This document shows positions 31,372 to 42,496 of a stretch of DNA of 64,000 bases, piece by piece. The stretch comes from Shewanella sp. MTB7. GTDB taxonomy: Bacteria > Pseudomonadota > Gammaproteobacteria > Enterobacterales > Shewanellaceae. The first letter of the stretch is position 1. Each line of letters starts with the position of its first letter. The notes beneath the pieces are model-generated. The model did not search any database and was not told where the DNA came from. It saw nothing but the letters and a program-made list of their open reading frames with translations. The stretch spans positions 4,654,001 to 4,718,000 of the forward strand of contig NZ_CP085636.1 of the NCBI RefSeq assembly GCF_027571385.1. Reading direction: 5' to 3'. The position numbers and the translations under genes are program-made.

Positions 31372-33336
31372 TTACTTAGCTGTAGATTCATCTATTTCAT
31401 TGACGTCTGTAGCATTGGCTTGTTCAGGCTCAGCTTTCACTTCATCCTCAACAGCTTTATCCTCAGATGTCGCTGGTTTTTCACCTTTATCATTGCTTGA
31501 ACCATTATCATCCATGTTCCAATCTTTTGGCGCTCTCACCTCACGGCGTTGCATCAGATCTTCTATCATGGTTGCGTCTATGGTTTCATACTTCATCAAC
31601 GCATCTTTCATCGCATGGAGAATATCCATGTTATCCTGCAAGTATGTCTGCGCACGTTGATAGTTATTATTGATAATGGTTTTAACCTCAAAATCAATAA
31701 TACTGGCTGTTTCATCTGACATATGCTGTGACTTACCCATACTACGCCCTAAGAAAACTTCGTTTTCATCTTCGGCATAAAGGACTGGTCCTAACGTCTC
31801 AGAGAAACCCCACTGAGTAACCATGTTACGCGCAATTGAAGTCGCATATTTAATGTCTTGAGAAGCACCCGTTGATACTCTCTCGCTGCCATAAATGATC
31901 TCTTCAGCTAGTCGTCCACCATAAGCCACTGAGATTTGACTCTCTAACTTACGACGACTCTGACTGATCGAATCAGCTTCTGGCAAGAAGAAAGTCACAC
32001 CTAAAGCGCGGCCACGAGGAATAATAGTCACCTTATGAACAGGATCATGCTCAGGCACTAAACAGCCCACAATTGCATGACCGGCCTCATGGTAAGCAGT
32101 CATCTCTTTCTCTTCTTCAGACATAACCATAGTACGGCGCTCAGCACCCATCATGATCTTATCTTTAGCGCTTTCAAACTCTTCCATACCAACAATGCGG
32201 CGATTACCACGAGCAGCAAACAGCGCAGCTTCGTTAACTAAGTTAGCCAGATCCGCACCAGAAAACCCAGGGGTGCCACGAGCAATAACGCTAGCTTTAA
32301 CATCGTCGGCTAAAGGCACTTTGCGCATATGCACTTTTAAGATCTGCTCACGACCACGAACGTCAGGAAGACCTACTACGACTTGACGGTCAAAACGACC
32401 TGGACGAAGCAACGCAGCATCTAATACATCTGGACGGTTAGTTGCAGCAATCACTATCACGCCTTCATTACCTTCAAAGCCATCCATCTCAACCAATAAC
32501 TGGTTAAGTGTCTGCTCACGCTCATCATGTCCACCACCAACACCGGCGCCACGTTGACGACCTACGGCATCGATCTCATCGATAAAGATAATACAAGGCG
32601 CTGACTTCTTGGCTTGTTCGAACATGTCACGCACACGAGATGCACCGACACCGACAAACATTTCAACGAAATCTGAACCTGAAATGGTAAAGAAAGGTAC
32701 CTTAGCTTCACCGGCTATCGCCTTAGCAAGCAAGGTTTTACCTGTACCTGGAGGACCGACTAGCAAAATACCCGTAGGAATTCGCCCACCTAGCTTTTGA
32801 AATCTAGTCGGTTCTTTAAGGTAATCAACCAATTCTTTAACGTCTTCTTTAGCTTCGTCACAACCAGCTACATCACTAAAGGTCGTCTTGATTTGATCTT
32901 CGCTCATCAATTTGGCTTTACTCTTGCCAAATGACATTGCACCTTTACCACCACCACCTTGCATCTGACGCATGAAGAATATCCACACACCAATAAGTAG
33001 CAGCATGGGGAACCAAGAGATAAATATCTGAGTTAAAAACCCTGACTCTTCAGCTTCCTGTCCCTTCAACGTTATCCCTTTGCGATCAAGATCATTAATA
33101 AGATCTCTATCAAACAACGGCATAATCGTCGTGAATTTTTCCCCGGTACGCAGAGTTCCTTCAATCGTACGCTGGTCACTTTTTATTTCAACGGTATTAA
33201 CCTGTCCACTACGAACATCATCTAAAAAAGCAGAATAATCCATCTTCGACACAGTGGAAGAAGAGGGGGAATAACCCTGAAATACAGTCATCAACACAAC
33301 GGCGATGACTACCCAGAGAATTAAATTTTTTGCCAT
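31372..33336 (-). CDS. ftsH: ATP-dependent zinc metalloprotease FtsH
   Basis: 654 residues. Membrane-anchored AAA+ protease that degrades misfolded membrane proteins and regulators such as sigma-32 and LpxC. Two membrane segments ([13 protein letters not shown] and [17 protein letters not shown]), Walker A GPPGTGKT, Walker [10 protein letters not shown], zinc site HEAGH. The second in-frame ATG (MAKNLILW, 33336) matches the E. coli start. It follows rlmE across a repeat-filled gap. Confidence 0.97.
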   Translation of the reverse strand: MAKNLILWVVIAVVLMTVFQGYSPSSSTVSKMDYSAFLDDVRSGQVNTVEIKSDQRTIEGTLRTGEKFTTIMPLFDRDLINDLDRKGITLKGQEAEESGFLTQIFISWFPMLLLIGVWIFFMRQMQGGGGKGAMSFGKSKAKLMSEDQIKTTFSDVAGCDEAKEDVKELVDYLKEPTRFQKLGGRIPTGILLVGPPGTGKTLLAKAIAGEAKVPFFTISGSDFVEMFVGVGASRVRDMFEQAKKSAPCIIFIDEIDAVGRQRGAGVGGGHDEREQTLNQLLVEMDGFEGNEGVIVIAATNRPDVLDAALLRPGRFDRQVVVGLPDVRGREQILKVHMRKVPLADDVKASVIARGTPGFSGADLANLVNEAALFAARGNRRIVGMEEFESAKDKIMMGAERRTMVMSEEEKEMTAYHEAGHAIVGCLVPEHDPVHKVTIIPRGRALGVTFFLPEADSISQSRRKLESQISVAYGGRLAEEIIYGSERVSTGASQDIKYATSIARNMVTQWGFSETLGPVLYAEDENEVFLGRSMGKSQHMSDETASIIDFEVKTIINNNYQRAQTYLQDNMDILHAMKDALMKYETIDATMIEDLMQRREVRAPKDWNMDDNGSSNDKGEKPATSEDKAVEDEVKAEPEQANATDVNEIDESTAK

Positions 33337-33364
33337 ATCACTCAAAATTACTAGACCTCATGCA

Positions 33365-33505
33365 GTCTTGCGATTATTGACCATGGAATACGAAAATTCG
33401 TATCCAATCAGCCTTGCGATTATCTATGTTAGAGCACGACAATTTGCGCCCTACCAAAGTCTTGCGATTATTGACGTTAGAGTACTACAACTTGTACCCT
33501 GTCGC
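33365..33505. repeat. three direct repeats at the rlmE 3' end
   Basis: Units begin cttgcgattat at about 33366, 33413 and 33461, period 47-48 bp. The third overlaps the last codons and stop of rlmE; the second matches it through the gttagag and acaa-ttg-ccct blocks. The first shares only the start and instead carries the palindrome ATACGAA-AA-TTCGTAT (33388-33403). Confidence 0.8.
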
Positions 33506-34114
33506 CACAAGATAGACTTCGCGCGAACGAGCTCGCGAAGAGTCTGGCTTACGTGTTTTGACGGTTTTAAACGCCTCTTTTACTGATTTCATGTACTCTT
33601 CAAAGCCCTCCCCCTGAAAGACCTTAACAGCAAAGCAACCATTGGGTGCCAACACTTGATGACACATGTCTAATGCTAACTCAACTAAATACATAGCGCG
33701 AGGTTGATCTACACCGCCAGTACCACTCATATTAGGGGCCATGTCAGATAAAACAACATCTACTTTGGCATCACCTACACGAGTTAATAAAGCATCGAGC
33801 ACTTTTCCCTCTCTAAAATCTCCTTGAAGAAAGTCTACACCGACGATAGGATCCATAGGTAAAATATCACATGCGATAACTTTACCCTTGTCTCCCGCTA
33901 ATTTAACTGCAACTTGTGACCAACCACCAGGGGCGGCTCCTAAATCTACCACAGTCATTCCAGGGCGAATTAATTTATCTTTCTCCTGGATCTCCTCTAT
34001 TTTAAACGCTGCACGTGAACGAAATCCCCGCTTTTGAGCTAATTTGACATAATGATCATCAAAATGTTCCTGCATCCAACGGGAGGAACTCGCCGTTCGT
34101 TTTTTTCCTGACAT
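33485..34114 (-). CDS. rlmE: 23S rRNA 2'-O-ribose methyltransferase RlmE (RrmJ/FtsJ)
   Basis: 209 residues. Methylates U2552 of 23S rRNA in late 50S assembly. SAM motif [13 protein letters not shown], catalytic Lys in [11 protein letters not shown], Asp in [10 protein letters not shown] and Lys in [10 protein letters not shown]. Divergent from yhbY and upstream of ftsH, as in E. coli. The stop codon lies in a repeated 47-bp segment. Confidence 0.97.
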   Translation of the reverse strand: MSGKKRTASSSRWMQEHFDDHYVKLAQKRGFRSRAAFKIEEIQEKDKLIRPGMTVVDLGAAPGGWSQVAVKLAGDKGKVIACDILPMDPIVGVDFLQGDFREGKVLDALLTRVGDAKVDVVLSDMAPNMSGTGGVDQPRAMYLVELALDMCHQVLAPNGCFAVKVFQGEGFEEYMKSVKEAFKTVKTRKPDSSRARSREVYLVATGYKL

Positions 34115-34205
34115 TTAAAATCCGCAACAAATGAGAGTTACATAATGAGTATATAAGGGTAGAATAGCCGTTTTTCAACAGTAACTCAGCATAAAGTTGG
34201 TAGAA

Positions 34206-34505
34206 ATGAACTTAACAACCAAACAAAAACAGCACTTAAAAGGCTTAGCACATGATTTGAAGCCTGTAGTGATGCTTGGTTCCAATGGCCTGACTGAAGG
34301 TGTGCTGGCGGAAATTGATAATGCACTCGCTTATCATGAACTGATCAAAGTGAAAATAGCCTCTGGTGACAGAGAGTTAAAAAATGCAGTCGTTGATGCC
34401 ATTGTACGTGAAACTCAAGCTGTAAAAGTACAGCAGATCGGTCACGTCCTTGTACTATTCCGTCAATCTGAAGAGATGAAAATTGCTGTTCCAAAAGCAA
34501 AGTAA
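34206..34505 (+). CDS. yhbY: CRM-domain RNA-binding protein YhbY
   Basis: 99 residues, single CRM domain with the GxxG-type loop in VVMLGSNGLTEGV and LIKVKIA. Associates with pre-50S particles in E. coli. The frame extends to a TTG at 34197, but ATG 34206 (MNLTTKQKQHLKGLAH) matches the family. Head to head with rlmE over about 90 bp, which must hold both promoters. Confidence 0.93.
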   Translation: MNLTTKQKQHLKGLAHDLKPVVMLGSNGLTEGVLAEIDNALAYHELIKVKIASGDRELKNAVVDAIVRETQAVKVQQIGHVLVLFRQSEEMKIAVPKAK

Positions 34506-34576
34506 TCTTTTTTGATCGCAATTTACTATCTCTAAACTTCCATAGAAATAGTAAAGCAGAATACCCATAGGTATAA

Positions 34577-34616
34577 AATAAAACGAGCCACTGAATTTTC
34601 AGTGGCTCGTTTTATT
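34577..34616. terminator. bidirectional terminator between yhbY and secF
   Basis: 19-bp perfect inverted repeat (34577-34595 against 34598-34616, core CGAGCCACTGAA / TTCAGTGGCTCG) with AT-rich ends on both sides. Serves the convergent genes. Confidence 0.92.
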
Positions 34617-35559
34617 ATGGCGTATCGTTAATAGGTACCAGCTTATAGTGCTCTGAGTTCACACCCAACAACTCTGGTAAGCAAGTTCCTATAGAGATTG
34701 AAGACCAAGTTCCTGTAATAATACCGATAAACATCGCTATCGAGAAACTCTCAAGGGGAGCGCCCCCCATAAACCACAGTGCGCTGATCGTCAGTAAGGT
34801 GGTTCCACTTGTCACCATAGTTCGCGCAAAAGTGGCGCGCACCGCTTCATCATTAACTTGTGTCGTTGTCCAACTGGTTTTGATGGTCAGTAACTCTCTT
34901 ATCCTGTCGGCAATCACAATCGAATCATTAAGTGAATAGCCCAACACGGCCATGACCGCAGCGAGTACAGTCAAGTTAAACTCCATTTGCGTCAAAGAGA
35001 AAAATGCCAGCACTAGCAATACATCATGCAACAGAGCTAACAGAGAGCCACTCGCTAAGCGCCACTCAAAACGGTAACTCAAATAGGCCATGATACACAA
35101 TACTGATACAAGTAAAGCCAGCCCACCTTGATCCGCTAACTCCTGCCCCACTTGAGGTCCAACAATACTGCTGTTAAGCACTTCAAGATTACTGTCTAAA
35201 GGTAACAGAACTGCTGCGATATCAATGGCATTGTTGCCTACATTCTCATCAGTAGTCGGTAAGCTATAGCGCAGCACCCAGCGACCGGGTTCGTTAGCAG
35301 AGATCACACTCACATCCTGCTCTGATGTTTGACTCAGCAACGCCTGTATCTCATTGCTCGTGACTAAGCTATCAAGTTGCACCTCTGTGACCACACCCCC
35401 GGTGAAATCTAACCCCCAGTTAAACCCTTTTACTGAGATAACAACAAGTGATGAGATTATTAAGATGACAGAGAGCACACTGGTGAAATATCTAAGCTTA
35501 GTGAGTACAGCCGCTTTACTAAACGTCGTGATGGCTTTGTTCATATTAGTTGAGTTCAT
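34615..35559 (-). CDS. secF: protein translocase subunit SecF
   Basis: 314 residues, six membrane segments of the RND-like SecDF family: GFNWGLDFTGGVVTEV near the N-terminus and YSLNDSIVIADRIRE in the C-terminal half. With SecD it uses the proton gradient to help complete export. Begins one base after the secD stop (TAA-T-ATG). The pair lacks yajC, so this is possibly a second secDF set in the genome. Confidence 0.93.
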   Translation of the reverse strand: MNSTNMNKAITTFSKAAVLTKLRYFTSVLSVILIISSLVVISVKGFNWGLDFTGGVVTEVQLDSLVTSNEIQALLSQTSEQDVSVISANEPGRWVLRYSLPTTDENVGNNAIDIAAVLLPLDSNLEVLNSSIVGPQVGQELADQGGLALLVSVLCIMAYLSYRFEWRLASGSLLALLHDVLLVLAFFSLTQMEFNLTVLAAVMAVLGYSLNDSIVIADRIRELLTIKTSWTTTQVNDEAVRATFARTMVTSGTTLLTISALWFMGGAPLESFSIAMFIGIITGTWSSISIGTCLPELLGVNSEHYKLVPINDTP

Positions 35560-35560
35560 A

Positions 35561-37375
35561 TTACACCTTCAAGTCACGGCTGAAATTATGCCCATAGGCT
35601 AAATTAGTTAATGCTCTGGATACAAAAATACCAGTGAACATACTCGTTAACAGCCCTAGACCTAAAGTCAGGGCAAAGCCTTGAATGGGGCCGTTACCGA
35701 TTGAATAGAGCACCACAGCTGTGATCATAGTGGTCAGGTTTGCATCTAATATGGTCGAAAATGCACTATCGAACCCCCTATCTATCGCATGTGCAAACTC
35801 TCTACCCTCTCTTAAATTATCCCGAATACGCTCAAAAATAAGAACATTGGTATCGACCGCCATTCCCACTGTTAACACTAAACCTGCAATACCTGGTAAA
35901 GTCAAAACCGCACCAGGAATAAGCGCTATCAAACCAAACAAAATGACCATGTTGAAGATAAGAGCCACATTAGCAATCCAACCTAGACGACGATACCAAA
36001 ACGCCATAAACAACAAGGTCATCGCCAGGCCTAATGCTAAAGCCGCAAACCCATTAGCAATATTCTCGGCACCTAAACTCGGGCCTATAGTTCGCTCCTC
36101 AACAATGGTCACAGGCGCAGTCATTGAGCCAGCTCTTAGCAGCAAGGCTAATTGCTGCGCCTCTTCATAAGTACCCGAGCCCGTAATAACAAAACGTTTG
36201 CCCAACTGAGCTTGAATGGTTGCAACACTGATAATCTCGGTCGTTTGACGAACTTTACCCTTCTCATCTCGTGAGTATTCGCTATATGATGTCGCCATCG
36301 GTTCACCTATCTTGTCTCGGGTAAAGTCAGACATCATGCTTGCCCCCGTTGCATCTAAGGTGATGTTCACTTCAGCTCCTCCCATTTCACCGACCCCAGC
36401 TCTAGCATCGACAATATGTTCGCCACCAAGTACCGCTCTACGTGCTACATATACAGGCGTATTAGCTTTATCCTTAAGTATTTTTGCATTAACTGAGCCT
36501 GATTCCATTACGGCATAAAACGCCAGACTCGCAGTGGCCCCGATAACACTCTTAGCAGCTCCAGGATCTTGCACACCGGGTAATTCGATGCGAATTCGAT
36601 GTTCACCCTGACGCTGAACGAGCGCCTCAGAGATCCCGAGTTGTTCGATACGACTACGCATAATTTGTAAATTCTGCTTTACCGTCAGATCTCGCAGTAA
36701 TATTTTTTCCTCCTCTTTCAATGCTATAACAAATGTGGCTTCCCCTTGCTTCTGAACTTGCCAAGCAGGGTATTGAGTAGAAAAAAATGTTTTAAACTTG
36801 CCAATGTTTGCAAGGTTTGTCACCGTCATTGTGACGCTCTCACCATCAACGACGTGCACTTTAGTGCCCATTATCTTATTTTCTCTGGAATAATGACGTA
36901 TCGAGTCGACCAAAGATTGGGCGTGCAAACGGTAAACAGGTTCGAGATCCACATCCAGTAAAAACTGCACTCCACCACGAAGATCAAGTCCTAGCTTTAT
37001 CGGGTTAACCCCAAGAGACAGCAGCCAGTTCGGTGCCGCAGGAGCGAGTGCAAGAGTTAGCTCATCAGGCTTAAGTACGTATGAAGTGAGCAATTGTTTA
37101 GCTTGTGCTTGTTGGCTCTGGGAGCCCAGTACTACAAAGGTTTTTCCTTGGTTCTGGTCAATGCGCTTTACATTAAAACCCGCCTCAGTCAAGGTCTGGT
37201 TCAGTGCTACCACTGAAAGGGTTAATCCTGCCTTCTCACCAATTTGAACTGCTGCATCTTCACCATAAAAGCTCGGCAGCGCACTGAAAAACATCACAAT
37301 AACGGTGATGATAATGACAATATATTTCCAAACTGAAAAATGATTTAACAGCTGTTTACTCTGAGTTCTTCTCAT
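35561..37375 (-). CDS. secD: protein translocase subunit SecD
   Basis: 604 residues from ATG 37375 (MRRTQSKQLLNHFSVWKYI); an ATG nine codons upstream is also open. N-terminal membrane helix, GLDLRGGVQFLLDVDLE, large periplasmic P1 domain, then a five-helix C-terminal bundle with GMAVDTNVLIFERIRDNLREG. Transcribed just ahead of secF. No yajC or tgt gene is next to it, in contrast to the E. coli operon. Confidence 0.93.
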   Translation of the reverse strand: MRRTQSKQLLNHFSVWKYIVIIITVIVMFFSALPSFYGEDAAVQIGEKAGLTLSVVALNQTLTEAGFNVKRIDQNQGKTFVVLGSQSQQAQAKQLLTSYVLKPDELTLALAPAAPNWLLSLGVNPIKLGLDLRGGVQFLLDVDLEPVYRLHAQSLVDSIRHYSRENKIMGTKVHVVDGESVTMTVTNLANIGKFKTFFSTQYPAWQVQKQGEATFVIALKEEEKILLRDLTVKQNLQIMRSRIEQLGISEALVQRQGEHRIRIELPGVQDPGAAKSVIGATASLAFYAVMESGSVNAKILKDKANTPVYVARRAVLGGEHIVDARAGVGEMGGAEVNITLDATGASMMSDFTRDKIGEPMATSYSEYSRDEKGKVRQTTEIISVATIQAQLGKRFVITGSGTYEEAQQLALLLRAGSMTAPVTIVEERTIGPSLGAENIANGFAALALGLAMTLLFMAFWYRRLGWIANVALIFNMVILFGLIALIPGAVLTLPGIAGLVLTVGMAVDTNVLIFERIRDNLREGREFAHAIDRGFDSAFSTILDANLTTMITAVVLYSIGNGPIQGFALTLGLGLLTSMFTGIFVSRALTNLAYGHNFSRDLKV

Positions 37376-37580
37376 AAGAATTATTGCCTCTAGGGCATCC
37401 ATTTAATGCTAATAACCACCTGCTTAGCGATTCGTCACAATCCATTCAAAATATGATTGTGTTATGAACATAATCAGCCATTGCCCTCAAAAATGAGTGG
37501 ACAGTTACGCCATACAGTAAGCAGGTAAAATTAAGCCAGTCATAGAGATATGACTTAGCTAAAAAGTGCAGAAAATGAAC

Positions 37581-38075
37581 TTAGGAGATCTGTTGCGAGA
37601 AACGGTACAGCAGGTTTGACTCTTTCCAACCTGATATTTTAGACGGTTTAGGGGTCGCACTTAGGCGCCAATCGAGTGAAGCACTAAAATCTACTCGATA
37701 TCCAATACAAAACGAGGGCGAGTCTGGAGCTGCAAACTCGTAGGCAAGAATGTAGTTAGGGCGACACTGATGTGGATCATGTTGTGCGAAGCCGAGTCGG
37801 CGTGGTGAGGAGAGGAGAACAAAACTTGCGTCATCTTGTTGCTCAGTCCAGCTTTTATGTTGAAGAGGCTGTGGTTTATGCTCTAAAACTGTATTGTCAC
37901 CGCCACAGGCACTAACCTGCGATGGTTTATATTCAGCACTAAAACAGGTAGCTGAGATAGAAACGACATGCTCGGCAAATGCACTTTCTGATAGTTGTGC
38001 ATTAGCAGGACTGAGAGAAAAACCCCAAGCCAATAGCAACATCATTCCCATGCGAATAAAAGCCAACAAACTCAT
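37581..38075 (-). CDS. secreted protein of unknown function
   Basis: 164 residues. The signal peptide MSLLAFIRMGMMLLLAWGFSLSPANAQ probably ends at ANA-Q. The mature part has four Cys (SATCFS, SACGG, HQCRP, SFCIGY), compatible with two disulfides in the periplasm. I recognise no domain. It stands alone between secD and greA, with 178 and about 350 bp of flanking non-coding DNA. Confidence 0.65.
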   Translation of the reverse strand: MSLLAFIRMGMMLLLAWGFSLSPANAQLSESAFAEHVVSISATCFSAEYKPSQVSACGGDNTVLEHKPQPLQHKSWTEQQDDASFVLLSSPRRLGFAQHDPHQCRPNYILAYEFAAPDSPSFCIGYRVDFSASLDWRLSATPKPSKISGWKESNLLYRFSQQIS

Positions 38076-38193
38076 TTCACCTCATTATTATGTCCAGCGA
38101 TGTTAAAACTAGATACAGATAAATACAAACAGTTTTTGATAATAATGAGAGTTATCCCCAAACAGTCTCAGTTCCCTACATCAAGACAACTGT

Positions 38194-38371
38194 AGAGTGA
38201 TGGCAAAAGACAACAGATGCCGAATAAATATCTAGAACCTTATTTATAAACAAGAGGGCCCATATGCAAATTCTCTCAATCGCTATGACCGCAAAGGACT
38301 GTGGAAATGTGCAACAGATGTCTGGAACATCTGGCACCCTGCGATCAAGGATAAGCACATCCATGTGCAAA
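38194..38371. repeat. dispersed hairpin repeat copy B (before the greA terminator)
   Basis: Contains cgaataaatatctagaacct as in copy D, the palindrome CAGATGT-CTGGA-ACATCTG (38317-38335), ctgcgatcaaggataag as in copy C, and the hairpin GCAC-ATCCAT-GTGC (38355-38368), ending in A7 at the terminator. Confidence 0.75.
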
Positions 38372-38393
38372 AAAACCGCAATGATGCGGTTTT
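38372..38393 (-). terminator. Rho-independent terminator after greA
   Basis: AAAACCGCA / TGCGGTTTT, 9-bp perfect stem, ATGA loop, T run on the minus strand. Confidence 0.88.
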
Positions 38394-38421
38394 AAAAAAG
38401 AATATCAGCACTTAATATCAA

Positions 38422-38898
38422 TTAGATATATTCAACGGCCGTTATCTCATACTCAGTCATACCACCCGGTGTTTTTATGGTCACTTCATCATCGACACTC
38501 TTGCCGATTAGACCCCGTGCAATCGGTGAGCTCACAGAAAGTAGATTCTCTTTAATGTTAGCCTCGTCGTCACCGACAATTCGATAGGTCACTTCAACTT
38601 CAGTATCAAGATTTAAAATAGTCACAGTGGTACCAAAAATAATACGTCCTGTATTGGGTATTTTTGTCACATCTATGATCTGAACGTTAGAAAGCTTACC
38701 TTCGATATCACGTATTCTAGCTTCGCTTAAACCTTGCTCTTCACGAGCAGCATGGTACTCAGCATTCTCTTTAAGATCGCCAAGCTCACGGGCTGTTCCG
38801 ATCGCCTCTGTAATTTTAGGCCGTTTCTCAAACTTTAAATAATCTAACTCTTTACGAAGTTGATCTGCACCAACAACCGTCATAGGAACCTTGTTCAT
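38422..38898 (-). CDS. greA: transcription elongation factor GreA
   Basis: 158 residues. Stimulates RNA cleavage by backtracked RNA polymerase. N-terminal coiled coil with the acidic-tip segment [18 protein letters not shown]-terminal FKBP-like globular domain ([18 protein letters not shown]). Starts at ATG 38898 ([10 protein letters not shown]), similar to the E. coli start. Confidence 0.97.
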   Translation of the reverse strand: MNKVPMTVVGADQLRKELDYLKFEKRPKITEAIGTARELGDLKENAEYHAAREEQGLSEARIRDIEGKLSNVQIIDVTKIPNTGRIIFGTTVTILNLDTEVEVTYRIVGDDEANIKENLLSVSSPIARGLIGKSVDDEVTIKTPGGMTEYEITAVEYI

Positions 38899-39314
38899 AA
38901 TACTCTTTCGTCTCCTTTAAAACAAAAGCAGCCAATGCTGACTAATTAAGAGTCAACACAGTAATAATCATTAATATTGGAATGTCACTATTCTATACAT
39001 AGAGTGACCATGATGCCAGTGGTGAACGAAGCAAGCTAGGTAAGCTTTCACGCAGTTTTCAGTTTTTCTATCAGATAACGCATTGTTTAAGAGTTAAATA
39101 ATCGCTAATTTCACAAACTAAAACTAAATTCCAGAAAGACAAAACTCCAGACCCGTTTTTCTACGTCAGTCCATTCAAAATCCATATAAAACCCCATGTC
39201 GTGCAATTTATGAAATATCCACTAGACTTCAAGTGAACTGTAAGTGTTCTAGCTATCTGAATACTATTAACTTTAAGCAGTATTCAACTAGCCTGAACTA
39301 ACATAATATAGGGA
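38899..39314. other. greA-torF intergenic region
   Basis: 416 bp between divergent genes, AT-rich, presumably with promoters for both. I see no gene, no long palindrome and no copy of the repeat families. Confidence 0.45.
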
Positions 39315-39974
39315 ATGATGATGAACAAATATCTTGGACTGGCCCTTGGGCTATCTGCAGCTTTTAATTACTCCTCAATGGCCCATGCAACTGAAGGCTT
39401 ATCAGCGAATATTGGCGTCACCAATAACTACATCTGGCGAGGTGTTACTCAGACGAATGATAAACCCGCTGTTTCAGGAGGTATCGATTATTCAGCAGAT
39501 ACAGGAGTTTATATAGGAACTTGGGCTTCAAACATAGATTTTGGAGACGATGCCTCAACCGAGTTAGACCTCTATTTAGGCTTTGCAAATGATGTTGGCG
39601 AATTTAGCTATGACTTTGGCTACGTCTACTATGGCTATCCGGACGGCGATGACTTAAATTTTGGTGAAGTCTATGGTTCTGTAGGATGGAACTTTATCTC
39701 GGTAGGAGTATCCACAACCGCCCACTCTGATTGGTCATCAAATTTTGGAGATGATACCTATATTGAAGTCAATCTCAGCTTCGAAGTATTAGGTGATGTT
39801 GAGCTGGGTTTACATGCTGGCAGCTATAATTTCGATGATGGTCTCGACTATCAGGACTACAATGTTAGCCTAAGTAAAAGCGGGTTTGGCTTTATGCTCA
39901 GTCAAGTTAGCGAAGATGAGATTGATGATGACTATAAAGTTGTCGTGAGTTACACCCATGACATAGATCTTTAA
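39315..39974 (+). CDS. TorF-like putative outer membrane porin
   Basis: 219 residues. Signal peptide ends near MAHATEG. The mature start LSANIGVTNNYIWRGVTQTNDKPAVSGGI is the hallmark of the TIGR02001/TorF putative porin family. The rest is acidic and alternates aromatic and polar residues as in a small beta-barrel. It ends HDIDL, without the usual terminal aromatic residue. Substrate unknown. Alone on the plus strand, with its own terminator. Confidence 0.78.
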   Translation: MMMNKYLGLALGLSAAFNYSSMAHATEGLSANIGVTNNYIWRGVTQTNDKPAVSGGIDYSADTGVYIGTWASNIDFGDDASTELDLYLGFANDVGEFSYDFGYVYYGYPDGDDLNFGEVYGSVGWNFISVGVSTTAHSDWSSNFGDDTYIEVNLSFEVLGDVELGLHAGSYNFDDGLDYQDYNVSLSKSGFGFMLSQVSEDEIDDDYKVVVSYTHDIDL

Positions 39975-39987
39975 TTCCAAGTTAACG

Positions 39988-40022
39988 AAAAAGAAAGAGG
40001 CCATTTAGGCCTCTTTCTTTTT
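39988..40022 (+). terminator. Rho-independent terminator after the TorF-like gene
   Basis: 15-bp perfect stem AAAAAGAAAGAGGCC / GGCCTCTTTCTTTTT with an ATTTA loop. Confidence 0.9.
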
Positions 40023-40076
40023 TATCACCAAACTCACTTCTACGGGTTGAGTTTACAGGTCAATCTAGGTAAAGCC

Positions 40077-42395
40077 TTACAATTTAAACTCTCTCATCTT
40101 CTCTTCTAAGTTAATGACTAAAGAGCTCAAGTTCTGTACATCACATTTACTCAGCTCAGCTTTACTGGATATATTGAGTGACGTACTGGCAATCTCAGTA
40201 ATGTTTCTATTTATCTCTCCCACCACTGAACTTTGCTCCTCTGATGCTGTGGCAATCTGCATATTCATATCGCTGAGCTGAGAAACCAAGGCCAAAACCT
40301 CACCTAATATTTTACGATTTTCTTCACAGGCGCCAATACTGGCACTCGCCATTTGACTCGATGAATTCACCATTTTAACCGTAGTTTGGGTCTCCTGTTG
40401 CAAAGAGTTTATTTTCTCTCTGATATCTTCTGTCGATTGCTGAGTACGCGAAGCAAGCGTTCTAACTTCATCAGCCACGACAGCAAAACCTCTACCCTGC
40501 TCTCCAGCACGAGCGGCCTCAATGGCGGCATTAAGAGCAAGCAAGTTAGTCTGCTCTGCAATCGCTTGGATCACATCGAGTACTGAGCCAATCGACTCAC
40601 TTTCCTGAGCTAACTTCTCAATTGAAGCAGAAGCTGAACTCATCTGGATATTTAGCTCAGACATATCACTCTCTAGTCGCCCGGCAACCTGGCTGGTTTC
40701 CTGACACTTCAATTCTGTTTCCCTTACCGATCCAGACGCGCTTGCCGCATTTCTTGCAACTTCTTGAATCGTCGCGAGTAACTGATTCGTCGCGACAGCG
40801 ACACTATCGGCATTATTAGACTGCTGTTGCGTTTGATCTGTTGTCTCTCCAATATTGACCAACATATTTCCCGTTGATGCCAGTAAAGTAGCAGCAAGTT
40901 CCTCTACGCTGTTTAAGACCTCCTGTAACCCCTGCATTAACTGATTAAAAGAGGTTGCTAATGAGAACAACTCATCATTGCCTTTATAATCAATTCTCAT
41001 TGTAAGATCTTTTTCATCCGCCACTTTATTCACTTGAGCGATAAAATTATTAATTGGATTTGATATTCCTCGACCAACTAAAAAAGCAGCCACTAAGATC
41101 AAAGGCATTAAGATAAGCATGATAACCAAGATAACTTGCCAGATAGTTACCAACATCTCATCTTTATCCTGCATCGCTTCAGCGACATCAATCTCACTTA
41201 GTATCGCCCAATTTACCCCTTTAATGTTCAACGGAGCAAAAGCTGAGAGTACCTCGACATTACGATAATCTTTGATAGTTTTAATGTCAGTCTGACCAGA
41301 TAAAGCAGCGTTTGCCCCCTCACTTACCACCTTTTGATAGCCGATAGCTGAGCCACTCGCCGCTATTTTATCAACTATCTTAGCCTCAATCCCTCCTGCG
41401 GTTAATGCTGCAAGGTACCCATCCTTATCATCAAGTAAAAAACGACTCTGGCTTCGTAGTAGATGATCTTCACCCACTAAATAGGTTTCACCTGAATTTC
41501 CCATGCCGACCTTAGTCCACTCAGTTTCAAACGTCATCAAACTATTGATTTCATCAATTGGCATCTGAAATACTAGAATACCTAACTTTTTGCCTGCACT
41601 TGAATAGATAGGAGAGGATATAAATGCCGCGGCGGCTTCATAGGAGGGAAAGTAAGGTTTAAAATCAACGAGAAAAGTCTCATTTTTTTGAGAACTGGCA
41701 TTGGCTAGCCTAAACGCTTCAGCCAATCCAGTTTCTTTATAAGGGCCAGTTAGAAGCGAAGTTGCAAAATCCAGCTCTTTAAAAACAGAATACACCACTA
41801 CGCCAGTTTCTGGTTCAACAAGGAAAATATCATAGAAACCGAACGACTCTAAATACTGATTGAGGTGAGGATGATACTGCTTGTGTAGCTCACTGTAACG
41901 AGTCCCGTCTTCTGCATAAGCTAGCTGATTTTTGCTACCCAATGGATTTTCGTTACCGCTAATATAAGCATGTTGGATTAATTTAGTATTATCACTCAAT
42001 AACTCGAGTTTGACCGTTGAACTTGAGGAGCTTGAAGGGTTTTGCGAGCGATACTCCTCATCAAACATCTGAGTATAATATCCCTTTAACTCGCCATTTT
42101 CTTTAAGTTCTGTTTGTTGAGCATATTGAAAGAATGGTTGTGGGAGAGCCTCCATCATATTCATAACCATGCGATCATTGGACAAGGTTATCATTTCTTT
42201 TTCTATCGTCGAAAAGTAACGTTCAATCTGATTCTTTTGCAACTCTCTTATTGCGATCAATCGATCAAATGCTCTTTTCTCCAAAGCTGTGGATGCAATC
42301 GAAGAAGATTTCCATCCAACAAGCGCTCCTGCGGTAAGTATGCCCATTCCTGACAGTAAAACGGTCGCTAAAATAATCTTGCTTGATATTTTCAT
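40077..42395 (-). CDS. methyl-accepting chemotaxis protein (dCache-type)
   Basis: 772 residues. N-terminal membrane helix ([22 protein letters not shown]), a long periplasmic sensor of about 390 residues that looks like a double Cache domain ([36 protein letters not shown]), second helix ([21 protein letters not shown]), HAMP, then the signalling hairpin with [21 protein letters not shown] run of six Ser (PSSSSSSTV) lies in the sensor. Ligand unknown. It is a single gene, far from other che genes. Confidence 0.92.
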   Translation of the reverse strand: MKISSKIILATVLLSGMGILTAGALVGWKSSSIASTALEKRAFDRLIAIRELQKNQIERYFSTIEKEMITLSNDRMVMNMMEALPQPFFQYAQQTELKENGELKGYYTQMFDEEYRSQNPSSSSSSTVKLELLSDNTKLIQHAYISGNENPLGSKNQLAYAEDGTRYSELHKQYHPHLNQYLESFGFYDIFLVEPETGVVVYSVFKELDFATSLLTGPYKETGLAEAFRLANASSQKNETFLVDFKPYFPSYEAAAAFISSPIYSSAGKKLGILVFQMPIDEINSLMTFETEWTKVGMGNSGETYLVGEDHLLRSQSRFLLDDKDGYLAALTAGGIEAKIVDKIAASGSAIGYQKVVSEGANAALSGQTDIKTIKDYRNVEVLSAFAPLNIKGVNWAILSEIDVAEAMQDKDEMLVTIWQVILVIMLILMPLILVAAFLVGRGISNPINNFIAQVNKVADEKDLTMRIDYKGNDELFSLATSFNQLMQGLQEVLNSVEELAATLLASTGNMLVNIGETTDQTQQQSNNADSVAVATNQLLATIQEVARNAASASGSVRETELKCQETSQVAGRLESDMSELNIQMSSASASIEKLAQESESIGSVLDVIQAIAEQTNLLALNAAIEAARAGEQGRGFAVVADEVRTLASRTQQSTEDIREKINSLQQETQTTVKMVNSSSQMASASIGACEENRKILGEVLALVSQLSDMNMQIATASEEQSSVVGEINRNITEIASTSLNISSKAELSKCDVQNLSSLVINLEEKMREFKL

Positions 42396-42496
42396 GCAAA
42401 ACCCACCAACTAATATTACATTAAATTATTTATTTAAAGTCTAGTCGATATAAGAAAAGTCGCCTTCAGAACTAAAGACCGTGGCAATTAAAACAA

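Larger units (their letters stand above)
38076..38421. other. intergenic region with repeat copy B and the greA terminator
   Basis: No gene. A 64-codon minus-strand frame (38176-38370) is read through repeat sequence and is not supported. The region holds the longest short-repeat copy (38194-38371) and the greA terminator. Confidence 0.6.
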
